Source: Carnimonas bestiolae
GTDB taxonomy: Bacteria > Pseudomonadota > Gammaproteobacteria > Pseudomonadales > Halomonadaceae
Length of the DNA: 64,000 nt
Reading direction: 5' to 3' (one strand)
Assembly: GCF_051251125.1 (NCBI RefSeq)
Contig: NZ_JBPCZL010000004.1
Position 1 is the stretch's first letter; every line of letters begins with the position of its first letter. Shown in pieces: positions 16,036 to 25,106 of this stretch. The translations under genes and the position numbers were made by a program. Below the pieces are notes generated by a model that was not told the DNA's origin, ran no database searches, and saw only the letters and a program-made list of their open reading frames with translations.

Positions 16036-17541
16036 ATGAATATCTCCCACTTCAACGCCAGCACCACTCTCATGGTGCAAGGCACTACCTCTGATGCCGG
16101 CAAAAGTGCCTTTGTTACTGCACTGTGCCGGCTACTGGCACGTCGGCAGTATCGGGTAGCGCCCTTCAAGCCGCAAAACATGGCGCTCAACAGCGCTGTC
16201 GCCGAAGACGGCGGCGAAATAGGCCGCGCCCAGGCCGTTCAGGCGCAGGCCGCCCGAGTACCGGTGCTGACGGCGTTTAATCCGGTGCTGTTGAAGCCCA
16301 ACTCGGATCTTGGCGCTCAGGTGATCGTACGCGGACGCGCCATCGGGCACTTCCCCGCCAGTGAATATCACGCTCTGAAACCCTCGCTACTGCACGAGGT
16401 GATAACGCAACACCATACGCTCAGCCAACAGTTCGATTATGTGGTGGTTGAGGGCGCAGGTAGCCCCGCCGAAATTAACCTGCGCGCCAACGATATCGCC
16501 AATATGGGCTTCGCCGAAGGTATCGATTGCCCAGTGGTATTGATCGCTGATATCGATCGAGGCGGCGTATTTGCGCACCTGGTGGGCACCCTGGCGCTGC
16601 TTTCCCCCTCCGAGCAGCAGCGCGTGCAAGGATTTGTGATCAACCGTTTTCGCGGTGATCCCGCGCTGCTCGAGCCAGGCATCGAGTGGCTGGAGCAGCA
16701 CACCGGTAAACCGGTGCTCGCGGTGGTGCCCTATCTGGCCGATTTTCACCTTGAGGCAGAAGATGGCCTATCGCGCGGCGGCGATACGCACGCGGGCAGT
16801 TTCAAGGTGGTAGTCGCTTGCCCACCGCGCATCAGCAACCACACCGACCTCGACCCACTGCGGCTGCATGCCGATGTGTCGCTGCACTTTGCGCGCGATG
16901 GCAGTGAGGCCGCCCACGCCGATCTGATTATTCTGCCCGGCAGTAAAAACACCCGTGCCGATCTTAAGTGGCTGAAAGCGCGCGGCTGGGCGCAGGCGCT
17001 TAACCGCCACCTTCGCTACGGCGGCAAGGTAATGGGCATTTGCGGCGGTTTTCAGATGCTCGGCAACACCATCGACGATAGCGAAGGTGTCGAGGACGAC
17101 GCCGGCAGCAGCGAAGGATTTTCACTGCTGCCCATAACTACCCGCCTAACGCCCGAAAAGCAGCTGCGCAGGGTATACGGGAAATGTTTGCTAGGAGAGA
17201 CCGATGCCGAGTTGGAGGGCTACGAAATTCATCTTGGCAGCAGCGCTATAAGCGATGAAAACAACGCCCCCTTCCTGCTGGATGAAGGCCGACCGGAAGG
17301 CTTACTTAGTCAGGATGGTCAGGTGCTGGGCACCTATCTGCACGGCATCTTCGATCACCCGCAGGCGCTAGCGGCATTGCTCGCTTGGGCCGGTCTCGAA
17401 AGCCCCGCTCCTTTCGATTACCGCGCGGTGCGAGAACAGCAGATCGACCGCTTGGCCGATGCGGTGGAAACAGCGCTACGCGACAGCTGCAGTCAGGTGC
17501 CTGTATTGGACGCGATTATCGATACCGCGCCAGCGACATGA
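16036..17541 (+). CDS. cobQ: cobyric acid synthase CobQ
   Basis: CobQ amidates the b, d, e and g side chains of adenosylcobyrinic acid a,c-diamide to give adenosylcobyric acid, the substrate of CobD. The N-terminal P-loop is GTTSDAGKS near residues 17-25, followed by FKPQNMALNS. The glutamine-amidotransferase domain has its Cys in MGICGGFQMLG near residue 336, and the His/Glu region is YEIHLG plus LGTYLHGIF. At 501 residues it is of normal length. The first ATG lacks a strong ribosome site; the Met at residue 13 is a weaker alternative. It is the last cobalamin gene in the window. Confidence 0.95.
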   Translation: MNISHFNASTTLMVQGTTSDAGKSAFVTALCRLLARRQYRVAPFKPQNMALNSAVAEDGGEIGRAQAVQAQAARVPVLTAFNPVLLKPNSDLGAQVIVRGRAIGHFPASEYHALKPSLLHEVITQHHTLSQQFDYVVVEGAGSPAEINLRANDIANMGFAEGIDCPVVLIADIDRGGVFAHLVGTLALLSPSEQQRVQGFVINRFRGDPALLEPGIEWLEQHTGKPVLAVVPYLADFHLEAEDGLSRGGDTHAGSFKVVVACPPRISNHTDLDPLRLHADVSLHFARDGSEAAHADLIILPGSKNTRADLKWLKARGWAQALNRHLRYGGKVMGICGGFQMLGNTIDDSEGVEDDAGSSEGFSLLPITTRLTPEKQLRRVYGKCLLGETDAELEGYEIHLGSSAISDENNAPFLLDEGRPEGLLSQDGQVLGTYLHGIFDHPQALAALLAWAGLESPAPFDYRAVREQQIDRLADAVETALRDSCSQVPVLDAIIDTAPAT

Positions 17542-17670
17542 CACTGCCCCGGTAAACAACACAACCAGCAAATCCAAGTTCGATGCCAGCGCCTGCCTAC
17601 CGCACCTTCGGGCAGCCGCCAACGGACTGTGCTAACCGCCCCTGCCTATCGCTACGAGCGCTATTCGCCC

Positions 17671-17696
17671 AAAAAAAGGGAGCCAAAAGGCTCCCC
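17671..17696 (-). terminator. intrinsic terminator after the lipoprotein gene
   Basis: On the minus strand a seven-base-pair stem GGGAGCC/GGCTCCC with a TTTT loop (17695-17678) is followed by seven T residues. It lies 21 nt past the stop of the lipoprotein gene at 17717. Confidence 0.9.
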
Positions 17697-17716
17697 GCTG
17701 CCAGCTAACGTCACGC

Positions 17717-18412
17717 TTACTCGACGCTAGTGTTGGCCGGCTGTTGCTGCTGAGCAGCTTGCTGTGGTGCCGCCTGCTGAGGCTGTTGCTGAGCTGCTTG
17801 CTGTGGCTGCTGCTGTGATGCGGCGGCGTTAGCGGGCTGCGCACCATTAGTCTGCCCAGACAGGCAGTTCTGGATGCTGTCGGTCACCTTGCCAAGTGCG
17901 GCATAGGCAGCCTTCGGCGTGGCGCTGTCCCAGGCCCCAATCGGCGAGTAATCGTGCACGTTGTGGCTGCGCGAAGATGCTACGCCCAACTGATCGAAGT
18001 AGTAATAGTTGCTGCTACCGATGGTCTGCAGCTCGAGACGATAGGCAAGCGTTCTTCCGGTTTCGTCGGTCGTTGCCAGATCGGTCCAGCCACTAACGTG
18101 CTCGGTAAGCGGCTCGGTAGAATTCGATGACGCATCAGTGTCAGCTGCCGCCTGCTGCTCGGGGCCAGAAGCCGCGCTCTGCGTGCTGGCGCTGCGCTCG
18201 ATATTGGACGACAGACAGCTCTGTACTTGCCCGGGCTCATTGGAGGTGAGCGCGCGACGAACAGCAATGGAGCCAATAAAGACACCGTTGTCGGTGCTTA
18301 CAACGTTAACGCCGGGAGCCGTTTCAACTTCGCGGGAAATAACATTGTGAGACGCGCACCCGGAAAGCGATGCCAAGCACACTAGTCCACCTGCAAGAAC
18401 TTTTGTTTTCAT
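17717..18412 (-). CDS. putative lipoprotein with Gln/Ala/Pro-rich tail
   Basis: The function is not recognised. Starting at ATG 18412 (231 residues), a lipoprotein signal peptide ends in the lipobox LSGC with the modified Cys at residue 19. The middle part has two Cys residues (in QSCLSS and QNCLSG), a Ser/Thr/Ala-rich stretch near residues 75-100 and an aromatic YYYFDQLG patch. The last 40 residues are almost only Gln, Ala and Pro (repeated QQQPQQAA). An in-frame ATG at 18421 is an alternative start. It is monocistronic with its own terminator. It is probably an envelope lipoprotein; the low-complexity tail may be a flexible tether. Confidence 0.7.
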   Translation of the reverse strand: MKTKVLAGGLVCLASLSGCASHNVISREVETAPGVNVVSTDNGVFIGSIAVRRALTSNEPGQVQSCLSSNIERSASTQSAASGPEQQAAADTDASSNSTEPLTEHVSGWTDLATTDETGRTLAYRLELQTIGSSNYYYFDQLGVASSRSHNVHDYSPIGAWDSATPKAAYAALGKVTDSIQNCLSGQTNGAQPANAAASQQQPQQAAQQQPQQAAPQQAAQQQQPANTSVE

Positions 18413-18682
18413 CAGATACATCCAATTCAGATTGTCGATCTATTAAACCATGCCATTACCATAAGGCAAAACCGAGCAAAGTGTTAGGGCTATCGGCTGC
18501 GGCAGGCATTGAAGCGAACGGCTATCCCCCCTCTAAAACGGCCACTCAAGATATGAACAAGGGGCAAACAAGCAGCAAAAACGAGTCGCGCACGCGGCTA
18601 CACCACGCTTGGGCCTATGCACATCGCGATGGTAGTGCGACAATCCGCTTTTCTTTAATGCTTTGAATGCCCGAGGTATTGC

Positions 18683-19186
18683 ATGACCGACGCGACACTG
18701 CTTGCCAATTTTCGCCATTGGCAACGATTCTCCCAGCAGGAACGGCTCAACCGAGAGCATCGCGCCGCGATCGGCAGACTCGAGCAGTCAGGCGCAATGG
18801 CCAACCGCCTTGCCGAAGCCTATCGCAACATGGCAGCCAAAGGTGCCGAAGAAGGCGCCTGCTACCGCACGCTGTTTTCCCGCACGCAAGAGGATGGCTC
18901 AACGCTTAGCTGCGAAGGTTGGCTCTTCGTGCGCCGAGTGATCGCCGAAAAAGGCAGTACGCGCGTGCGCGGTTCAATGCTGGAAGTCTTTGATCTGCAG
19001 AGCGGTCGAATCGAGCCGCAGGACGCCAACCCTACTGCCGTTACGCTGGAGCTGTTTGACCAGATTTCCACCGGACGCGGCGTACTGATGAGCTGTCGCG
19101 TAGATCGTCATGACGAGCGCGGCGACACTCACTTCATTACCTTCCTCGATGCCGTCGAGAACTACAAAGGGCTGATGAAGGAATAG
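18683..19186 (+). CDS. hypothetical protein, 167 residues
   Basis: I do not recognise a family. The protein is soluble, with no signal peptide or membrane helix. An N-terminal charged helical part (roughly residues 1-55) is followed by an alpha/beta-looking C-terminal part containing GWLFVRRVIAEKGSTRVRGS and THFITFLDAVENYKG. GAGG eight bases upstream of ATG 18683 and a strong terminator right after the stop support a real, single-gene transcription unit. It is divergent from the lipoprotein gene. Confidence 0.7.
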   Translation: MTDATLLANFRHWQRFSQQERLNREHRAAIGRLEQSGAMANRLAEAYRNMAAKGAEEGACYRTLFSRTQEDGSTLSCEGWLFVRRVIAEKGSTRVRGSMLEVFDLQSGRIEPQDANPTAVTLELFDQISTGRGVLMSCRVDRHDERGDTHFITFLDAVENYKGLMKE

Positions 19187-19198
19187 CCGCTACTTGGC

Positions 19199-19234
19199 CA
19201 CCGCCTTACCCAAACCAGGTGAGGCGGTGTTTTT
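19199..19234 (+). terminator. intrinsic terminator after the 167-residue ORF
   Basis: A twelve-pair stem CACCGCCTTACC (19199-19210) with GGTGAGGCGGTG (19218-19229), with one or two wobbles, is followed by TTTTT. It lies 12 nt past the stop at 19186. Confidence 0.9.
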
Positions 19235-19461
19235 CATGGTTAACGGTTAGTTAGTGGCAGCGTCGCAAGCCGAGCCGGATAGCGTAACAGCACTACTGCT
19301 GAGATAACGGTATAAAATGGCCTTCAGCTTCGCTATGTACAAGATTCGCTTCGCCCAAACGACGCGCGCTACCGTTAAATGCTAAGCTGTACGCCTGTTG
19401 TTCAGCGCGTCGCTAACCCGCGCTGCACTACCTATACAGGCGATTCAATCAGGAGCTTTTT

Positions 19462-19743
19462 ATGGCAGACCCCTTCGTTGAGCGAGGCGAGCAGATCAAA
19501 CAAGCGCTTCTCTCCATGGAGCGCTCTGCTCAAGAGCAGGATCTATTCTCGTTAGGGTATATGATTCCCCAAATTGAGCTAGTGCTGGAAATGGCGGACT
19601 ACGATGCCCAACAGGTAACCGCCACCGATTTTGACGACACCTATTGGGAGTGGCTGCAACATGTCTTTTCGCAGGACGGCATGTCCGAGCAGGATCGCGA
19701 ATTGACTACCCGCCTGTGGGAACAGGCGCGTCAGGCCGCCTGA
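19462..19743 (+). CDS. YfcL-family protein
   Basis: This 93-residue acidic protein resembles E. coli YfcL in length and pattern: an LFSLGYMIPQIELVLEMAD segment near residues 28-46 and an MSEQDRELTTRLWEQA C-terminal helix. The biochemical role of the family is not known. GGAG lies upstream of ATG 19462, and a TATAAAAT sequence near 19311 could be part of a distant promoter. The next gene, ppnN, starts 78 nt later on the same strand, so they may be cotranscribed. Confidence 0.7.
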   Translation: MADPFVERGEQIKQALLSMERSAQEQDLFSLGYMIPQIELVLEMADYDAQQVTATDFDDTYWEWLQHVFSQDGMSEQDRELTTRLWEQARQAA

Positions 19744-19821
19744 CGTTTTAGCTACGCCCAACGGATGCAACCGCGAATGCGCTGCTCGATTTACCGTACC
19801 GCTCCGCACAAGGATAAGTGA

Positions 19822-21231
19822 ATGACTAGTACGCCTGCCACTACCCGCCCTGCGCCAACTGCCACGCTTTCAGCAGTGGTTTCGCCGGAGGGCTCCCTTG
19901 AAGTGCTATCGCAGAACGAAGTGCAGTTTCTGCGCGACACCTCAAGCCACGGCATTCACAAGGTGCTGCGCCAATGCGCGCTGGCCATCCTGAACGCAGG
20001 GGTGGCCACCGACGATGCGCGCAGCACGCTGGAGCGCTATCCCGATTTCGATATCGAAATCTTGCAGGAAGATCGCGGTGTGCGCCTCAAGCTGACCGCC
20101 GCGCCCGCTCACGCGTTCGTCGATGGCGAGATGATTCGCGGCATTCGCGAACAGCTTTCGTCGGTGCTGCGAGACCTGGTGTTCGCCAAAGCACAGGATA
20201 TCGATGGTGTTTCCCACCTGACCGGCCAAAAGCTGAGCGATAGCGAAGCAACCACCAATATCGTGTTCGGGCTACTGCGCAATGCGCGTCTTTTTACGCC
20301 GTCGAAAACGCCTAATCTGGTGGTGTGCTGGGGGGGCCATTCGATTTCGCGGGAGGAGTACGACTACAGCAAGGCGGTGGGCTATCAGTTGGGCCTCAGA
20401 AGAATGGATATCTGTACCGGCTGTGGGCCAGGCGCCATGAAGGGGCCGATGAAAGGCGCCAACGTCGCCCACGCCAAGCAGCGCTATGCGCCGGCCCGCT
20501 ATCTCGGCATTTCCGAGCCTGGCATCATTGCTGCCGAGTCCCCCAACCCGATCGTTAATCAGCTGACGATCATGCCTGACATCGAGAAGCGTCTTGAGGC
20601 CTTTGTGCGCGTGGGCCACGGCATTATTGTTTTCCCGGGCGGGGTCGGCACAGCCGAGGAGATACTCTATTTGCTGGGCATTCTGCTACACCCTGATAAC
20701 CGCGACATCCCTTATCCGGTCATCTTTACCGGCCCAGCGTCGAGCGCTGACTATTTCCATCAGATCGATGAGTTTATTGGCGCTACGCTTGGCAGCGAGG
20801 CGCAGAATCGCTATCGCATCATCATCGACGATCCGCTCGAAGTGGCGACGTCGATGGCCGCGGGCGTTAACGAGGTCACGCAATTCCGCCGCGAGCATCA
20901 GGACGCCTTCTACTTCAATTGGCGACTGGTGATTCCCGACGCCTTCCAGAAGCCCTTCGTACCCACCCACGCTGCGATGGCCGATCTTGATCTCCATGGC
21001 GACATCGATAAAGCCGAGTTGGCGGCTAACTTACGCCGCGCGTTCTCGGGTATTGTGGCCGGCAATGTGAAGGATCAAGGCATCGCTGAAATAGAGCGCC
21101 ATGGCCCCTTCAAGCTGAATGCGGAACCCGAGCTAATGCGCCGACTCGATACCCTGCTCAAGTCATTCGTAGAGCAGCAGCGCATGAAGCTGCCCGGCAG
21201 TGATTACGTGCCCTGCTACACCCTCGGCTAG
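19822..21231 (+). CDS. ppnN: nucleotide 5'-monophosphate nucleosidase PpnN
   Basis: PpnN (YgdH) cleaves the N-glycosidic bond of purine and pyrimidine monophosphates, releasing base and ribose 5-phosphate, and in E. coli is stimulated by (p)ppGpp. At 469 residues it is close to the E. coli protein. The LOG-type Rossmann core shows CTGCGPGAMKGPMKGA near residues 196-211 and FPGGVGTAEEILYLLG near 271-286. The N- and C-terminal flanking domains typical of PpnN are also present. An AGGATAAG ribosome site precedes ATG 19822. A GC-rich terminator follows. relA at 50818 encodes the likely source of its regulatory alarmone. Confidence 0.93.
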   Translation: MTSTPATTRPAPTATLSAVVSPEGSLEVLSQNEVQFLRDTSSHGIHKVLRQCALAILNAGVATDDARSTLERYPDFDIEILQEDRGVRLKLTAAPAHAFVDGEMIRGIREQLSSVLRDLVFAKAQDIDGVSHLTGQKLSDSEATTNIVFGLLRNARLFTPSKTPNLVVCWGGHSISREEYDYSKAVGYQLGLRRMDICTGCGPGAMKGPMKGANVAHAKQRYAPARYLGISEPGIIAAESPNPIVNQLTIMPDIEKRLEAFVRVGHGIIVFPGGVGTAEEILYLLGILLHPDNRDIPYPVIFTGPASSADYFHQIDEFIGATLGSEAQNRYRIIIDDPLEVATSMAAGVNEVTQFRREHQDAFYFNWRLVIPDAFQKPFVPTHAAMADLDLHGDIDKAELAANLRRAFSGIVAGNVKDQGIAEIERHGPFKLNAEPELMRRLDTLLKSFVEQQRMKLPGSDYVPCYTLG

Positions 21232-21248
21232 CTCGGGCCAATACGCCA

Positions 21249-21288
21249 CCGCCCGCGCCGTCCACTATCAGGACGGCGCGGGCGGTTT
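21249..21288 (+). terminator. terminator after ppnN
   Basis: A perfect 15-bp stem, CCGCCCGCGCCGTCC (21249-21263) with its complement at 21271-21285 and loop ACTATCA, is followed by TTTGCGTT. The T-tract is short but the stem is very stable and lies just after the stop at 21231. Confidence 0.8.
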
Positions 21289-21323
21289 GCGTTAAGGGCG
21301 CTACTTTGGGCCTACAACAAAGG

Positions 21324-21770
21324 CTACAGAAGCTTGACCCACTCCTCGGCCCAATCAAGTGCTTCCTGATAGGGTTGCAGCACCTCGGTGGCGTCTATTT
21401 CCAACCGTTCACCAACGCGTTGGGCACCGTACTCGGTCAGTAGCTCATCGAGACGACGCCCCGCGCCGCAGTAGGTGGGATAGCTTGAGTCACCAAGGGC
21501 GATTAGCCCGTATTTCAAACCAGCGATGGGCGCACCCGTAGCATCCAGCGTATGCGCAAAATCGGCAAAGTTAGGCGGGAAGTCGCCGCTGCCAGTAGAA
21601 CTGACACAGAACACCGCCAGATCGGGCAATTGATCAGTAAGATCCGACAGCTGCGGCTCATCGTACACCGTTACCTGATACCCTGCCTGCTCGAGGCAAG
21701 GCATCAGTTCTTCGGCAACTTCCAGTGAGCCACCAAAGACCGTGGCGGCAAAAATCTTGGCGGAGGGCAT
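21324..21770 (-). CDS. mioC: MioC-type flavodoxin
   Basis: This is a short-chain flavodoxin of 148 residues. The FMN phosphate loop is ATVFGGSLEVAEEL near residues 9-22, the second loop VSSTGSGDFPPN near 56-67, and the third GLIALGDSSYPTYCGAG near 88-104. MioC proteins donate electrons in biotin synthesis in E. coli. It is a single gene, convergent with ppnN. Other short flavodoxins (YqcA-like) cannot be excluded. Confidence 0.82.
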   Translation of the reverse strand: MPSAKIFAATVFGGSLEVAEELMPCLEQAGYQVTVYDEPQLSDLTDQLPDLAVFCVSSTGSGDFPPNFADFAHTLDATGAPIAGLKYGLIALGDSSYPTYCGAGRRLDELLTEYGAQRVGERLEIDATEVLQPYQEALDWAEEWVKLL

Positions 21771-22026
21771 CGTTACTCTCTATGTGAAACGCGGGCTTAA
21801 CGAAATCCTAGCATAGAAGTGGCCGCTCTCTCAGCGTGAACCCACCTCTTCCCACTTCTGCACTGTGTCACTATTACCCCGTGGCTATTGAGGTCGTTAG
21901 CAACAATAGCCAATCAGCGGTTGGCAAATGCCAAGGTTACGCTTAACGCGAGATTAACGTTCAGAAAATGATAAACTGCGCTTAACGGACAGCTATCTCG
22001 AATTACACGCGCAGTGGAGAACCAAC

Positions 22027-22224
22027 ATGCTATCAGGTCTTTCAGCCGGCCATATTTTAATCACGCTTGCCGTGATTCTATTGGTATTCGGCACCGGAAA
22101 ACTTCGCAACGCCGGTAGCGATATTGGCGCGGCCATCAAGCAATTCAAACGCTCGGTTAACGAAGATGAGAGCTCCAGCCCCACGAAGCAAGGCACTGAT
22201 CGAGACAACGATCAGCCGCGCTAA
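22027..22224 (+). CDS. tatA: TatA/TatE-type twin-arginine translocase subunit
   Basis: This 65-residue protein has one N-terminal transmembrane helix (about residues 6-20) and the family hinge plus amphipathic helix FGTGKLRNAGSDIGAAIKQFK (residues 21-41), then a short acidic, hydrophilic tail. TatA oligomers form the protein-conducting part of the Tat pathway in the inner membrane. The length is nearer to E. coli TatE than to typical TatA. No tatB or tatC is next to it, so it is either the cell's only TatA located apart or a second copy. TGGAGA lies upstream of ATG 22027. Confidence 0.9.
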   Translation: MLSGLSAGHILITLAVILLVFGTGKLRNAGSDIGAAIKQFKRSVNEDESSSPTKQGTDRDNDQPR

Positions 22225-22237
22225 TGGATAGCCAGGC

Positions 22238-22272
22238 AAAAAAGAACGCGCAGTGCAGTGATGCATGCGCGT
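22238..22272 (-). terminator. terminator after ihfA
   Basis: On the minus strand the ACGCGCA/TGCGCGT stem, extended by TGCA/TGCA around TCAC with one bulged base, ends in TC followed by six T residues. It lies about 45 nt beyond the ihfA stop at 22319 and between the converging tatA and ihfA genes. Confidence 0.8.
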
Positions 22273-22318
22273 TGCTGATGCTGGACATACCAATGCCCTG
22301 ATGATGCGAGCAGTGCGG

Positions 22319-22612
22319 CTACTGCTTGAACTCTTCGACCTGACTCTTGAGCTTTTGCCCTGGCCTGAAGGTGACCACGCGGCGCGCAGAAATCGGGATA
22401 TCTTCGCCCGTTTTCGGGTTGCGCCCCGGCCGCTCGTTCTTGTCGCGCAGATCAAAGTTACCGAAGCCGGATAGCTTTACTTGCTCGTTTTCCCGCAAGC
22501 AGCCACGAATTTCATCGAAAAAGGTTTCGACCAACTGCTTGGCGTCCCGCTTCGATAAATCCAGGGCAGTGTTCAAATGCTCAGCCAATTCCGCTTTGGT
22601 TAGCGCGCTCAT
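22319..22612 (-). CDS. ihfA: integration host factor alpha subunit
   Basis: IHF-alpha pairs with IHF-beta to bind and sharply bend DNA at specific sites. From ATG 22612 (97 residues) the protein reads as IhfA throughout: LTKAELAEHL at the start, SKRDAKQLVETFF, the QVKLSGFGNFDLRDKNERP beta arm and GRNPKTGEDIPISARRVVTF, including the Pro of the DNA-intercalating arm tip. The frame extends six residues further to 22630, but GGATAGG just upstream of 22612 and family length favour the shorter form. It closes the thrS-...-pheT-ihfA cluster, as in E. coli. Confidence 0.96.
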   Translation of the reverse strand: MSALTKAELAEHLNTALDLSKRDAKQLVETFFDEIRGCLRENEQVKLSGFGNFDLRDKNERPGRNPKTGEDIPISARRVVTFRPGQKLKSQVEEFKQ

Positions 22613-22709
22613 TACACCTATCCTCGTCAACTGCTCGTCAGTATAAGAATATTCTCAGCAACGAAGGGCTGCGTCTCAACACAGCCCCGGCGATAACGCG
22701 TTCGTTGCA

Positions 22710-25106
22710 CTACCCTCGCAGTGTAGCGCCACAGTGTTGCGATGCGCTATCCACTGCATCGGCGACCCACTGCTCAATTTCGCTATCATTGAGGGTGCGC
22801 GAAGGATGCTGCCAGGTCAAGCCCAAGGCAACGCTCTTGTGCCCTTCTGCCACGCCTTTGCCCTGATACACATCGAAAAGATGCACATCGGTGAGCCATT
22901 CACCGGCGCTGCTACGCAACTGATCAAGCAGCTCCGCCACCGGCTGTGACTCCTCAACCACCAGCGCCAAATCGCGGCGGACCTCTGGATAGCGCGACAG
23001 ATGCTGGAAATGCGGAAGCTGGCCGCGGCACAACGGTTCGACATCGAGCTCAAAGACGAAGGTATCGACCTTGATACCAAGCTTGGCGCGCAGCGCAGGA
23101 TGCAGCGCACCCAGCCAGCCAACCACGCTCTCGTCGCTGCCGTTAACGCGAACGATACGCGCACTTTGCCCGGGATGCAGTGCCGGATGCTCGGCGGGCT
23201 CGAAACGCCATTCGGCCTGGGCGTTGCCAAGCGCCAATAGTGCTTCAACATCGCCCTTCACGTCGAAGAAATCGACGCCTTCACGGCTGGCGTTCCATCC
23301 CTCGGGAAGCCGACTGCCGCACACGATGCCGCCAATGCGTTCGATCTGATCAACGTGCTCGGCGCGCTCGCCTTCAAAGGTCAAGCCAACCTCGAACAAG
23401 CGTACGCGCGACTGCTGGCGATTAAGATTGTGCAGTTGAGCCTTAATCAAACCAGGCCACAAACCGGCACGCATCACTGACATCTCAACCGATAGCGGAT
23501 TGGAAAGCTGGGGCGCATGCTTATCAGGCAGTACCTGCTGCTGTAATTCGGGTGCCACGAAGCTATAGGTAATTGCTTCCTGATAGCCACGGCTGACCAA
23601 CTCCTGCTGCAGGGTAGCAACGCCCAACTGCGCCTCGCGGCTAGCGCGCGGTGCAACGCTGATGCGTGGCTCACGCGATGGCAGCTCGGTGTAGCCATAT
23701 ACGCGCGCGATTTCCTCGACCAGGTCGGCAGCCTGACTAACGTCGAATCGCCAGCTAGGAACGTCGACTGTCCAGCACTCAGCACCGTTTTCCCTCAGCG
23801 AGAAGCCCAGACGCGCCAATACGTCAGCGATATAGCTCGCCGGCAGCTCAACGCCCAGCAAGCGCTCAACCTCGGAAGCCTTGAACTCAATTGACGTGAC
23901 AGCAGGCAAATGGGTGCTGCTCACCACCTCTGACAGCGGCCCGGCACTGCCTCCGCCAAGCTCGGTCAGCAGCTGAGTCGCACGTTCAATAGCGGCTTGC
24001 TGGAGCTGATGATCGACGCCGCGTTCAAAGCGCTGCGACGCATCGGTATGCAGGCCATAGCGGCGCGCGGTACCGGCCAACGCCAGCGGTGTGAAGAACG
24101 CCGCTTCAAGCAACACCGTACGAGTAGACGCAGAAACACCGGAATGCTCGCCGCCCATGACACCAGCAATGCCCAAAGGCCCTTTGGCGTCGGCGATAAT
24201 CAGCGTACCGGCGGTCAGCTGCTGCTGCTGACCATCAAGCGTTTGCAGAGTTTCCCCTTGCTGCGCCGCTCGCACTTCCAAAAACTCTTCCAGACGCTCT
24301 AGGTCATAGCCGTGCAGCGGCTGACCAAGCTCGAGCATTACGTAGTTGGTGATATCGACCACCAAATCAATCGAACGAACGCCGCTGCAGCGTAGCTGTT
24401 CTTGCATCCATACCGGCGTCGGCTGGCTGAGATCAACGTTCTCGACCACTCGCGTCAGCAAGCGTGGGCACTGCTCTGGCAGCGCTACCTTGGTGGGGAA
24501 AACACGCTCGGAGGTAATGTCGGAAGCAGCGCAGCGCGGCGCCGTTACCTCAAGCTTGAGAACCGCCGCCAAATCGCGCGCGATACCGCGAATGCTGAAA
24601 CAGTCGCCGCGGTTCGGAGTGATATCGATATCGATGATGCTGCCGTCCAGCTGCAACCATTCGCGCAGGTCGGCTCCCAGCGGCGCGTCGGCGGGCAGCT
24701 CCATGATGCCGGGTGACGGCTCGTCTTCGAGTCCCAGCTCGGAAGCGCCGCACAGCATGCCTTTCGATTCTACGCCACGCAGCTTGGCTTTCTTGATCTT
24801 GAAATCGCCGGGCAGGATCGCGCCAATACGCGCGACCGCTACTTTCAAACCAGCGGCAGCGTTGGGCGCACCGCAAACGATCTGCCAGGTATCGGTGCCA
24901 TCGTTGACCTGACATACCCTGAGTTTGTCAGCATCGGGATGCTGCTCAGCGGACTCAATAACGCCCACTACCACATTGTTGAATGCAGGAGCGATCGGCT
25001 CGACGGCATCGACCTCGAGCCCTGCCATGGTAAGGCGATGAGCGATACCGGCTGCATCGAGCTCTGGGGCAACCCACTGACGCAGCCACTGTTCGGAAAA
25101 CTTCAT
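22710..25106 (-). CDS. pheT: phenylalanyl-tRNA synthetase beta subunit
   Basis: PheT is the beta subunit of the alpha2-beta2 phenylalanine--tRNA ligase. At 798 residues it has the full bacterial layout: an N-terminal tRNA-binding OB fold (VGVIESAEQHPDADKLRVCQV near residues 47-67), the B3/B4 editing region (SIDLVVDITNYVMLELGQPLH), the B5 domain, the catalytic-like core (NPLSVEMSVMRAGLWPGLI) and the C-terminal ferredoxin-like anticodon-binding domain ending near LTWQHPSRTLND. GAGG precedes ATG 25106. A 132-nt gap separates it from pheS. Confidence 0.97.
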   Translation of the reverse strand: MKFSEQWLRQWVAPELDAAGIAHRLTMAGLEVDAVEPIAPAFNNVVVGVIESAEQHPDADKLRVCQVNDGTDTWQIVCGAPNAAAGLKVAVARIGAILPGDFKIKKAKLRGVESKGMLCGASELGLEDEPSPGIMELPADAPLGADLREWLQLDGSIIDIDITPNRGDCFSIRGIARDLAAVLKLEVTAPRCAASDITSERVFPTKVALPEQCPRLLTRVVENVDLSQPTPVWMQEQLRCSGVRSIDLVVDITNYVMLELGQPLHGYDLERLEEFLEVRAAQQGETLQTLDGQQQQLTAGTLIIADAKGPLGIAGVMGGEHSGVSASTRTVLLEAAFFTPLALAGTARRYGLHTDASQRFERGVDHQLQQAAIERATQLLTELGGGSAGPLSEVVSSTHLPAVTSIEFKASEVERLLGVELPASYIADVLARLGFSLRENGAECWTVDVPSWRFDVSQAADLVEEIARVYGYTELPSREPRISVAPRASREAQLGVATLQQELVSRGYQEAITYSFVAPELQQQVLPDKHAPQLSNPLSVEMSVMRAGLWPGLIKAQLHNLNRQQSRVRLFEVGLTFEGERAEHVDQIERIGGIVCGSRLPEGWNASREGVDFFDVKGDVEALLALGNAQAEWRFEPAEHPALHPGQSARIVRVNGSDESVVGWLGALHPALRAKLGIKVDTFVFELDVEPLCRGQLPHFQHLSRYPEVRRDLALVVEESQPVAELLDQLRSSAGEWLTDVHLFDVYQGKGVAEGHKSVALGLTWQHPSRTLNDSEIEQWVADAVDSASQHCGATLRG

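Noticed and set aside
24346..24912. 188-codon plus-strand frame
   Set aside because: Ser/Arg-rich antisense shadow of pheT.
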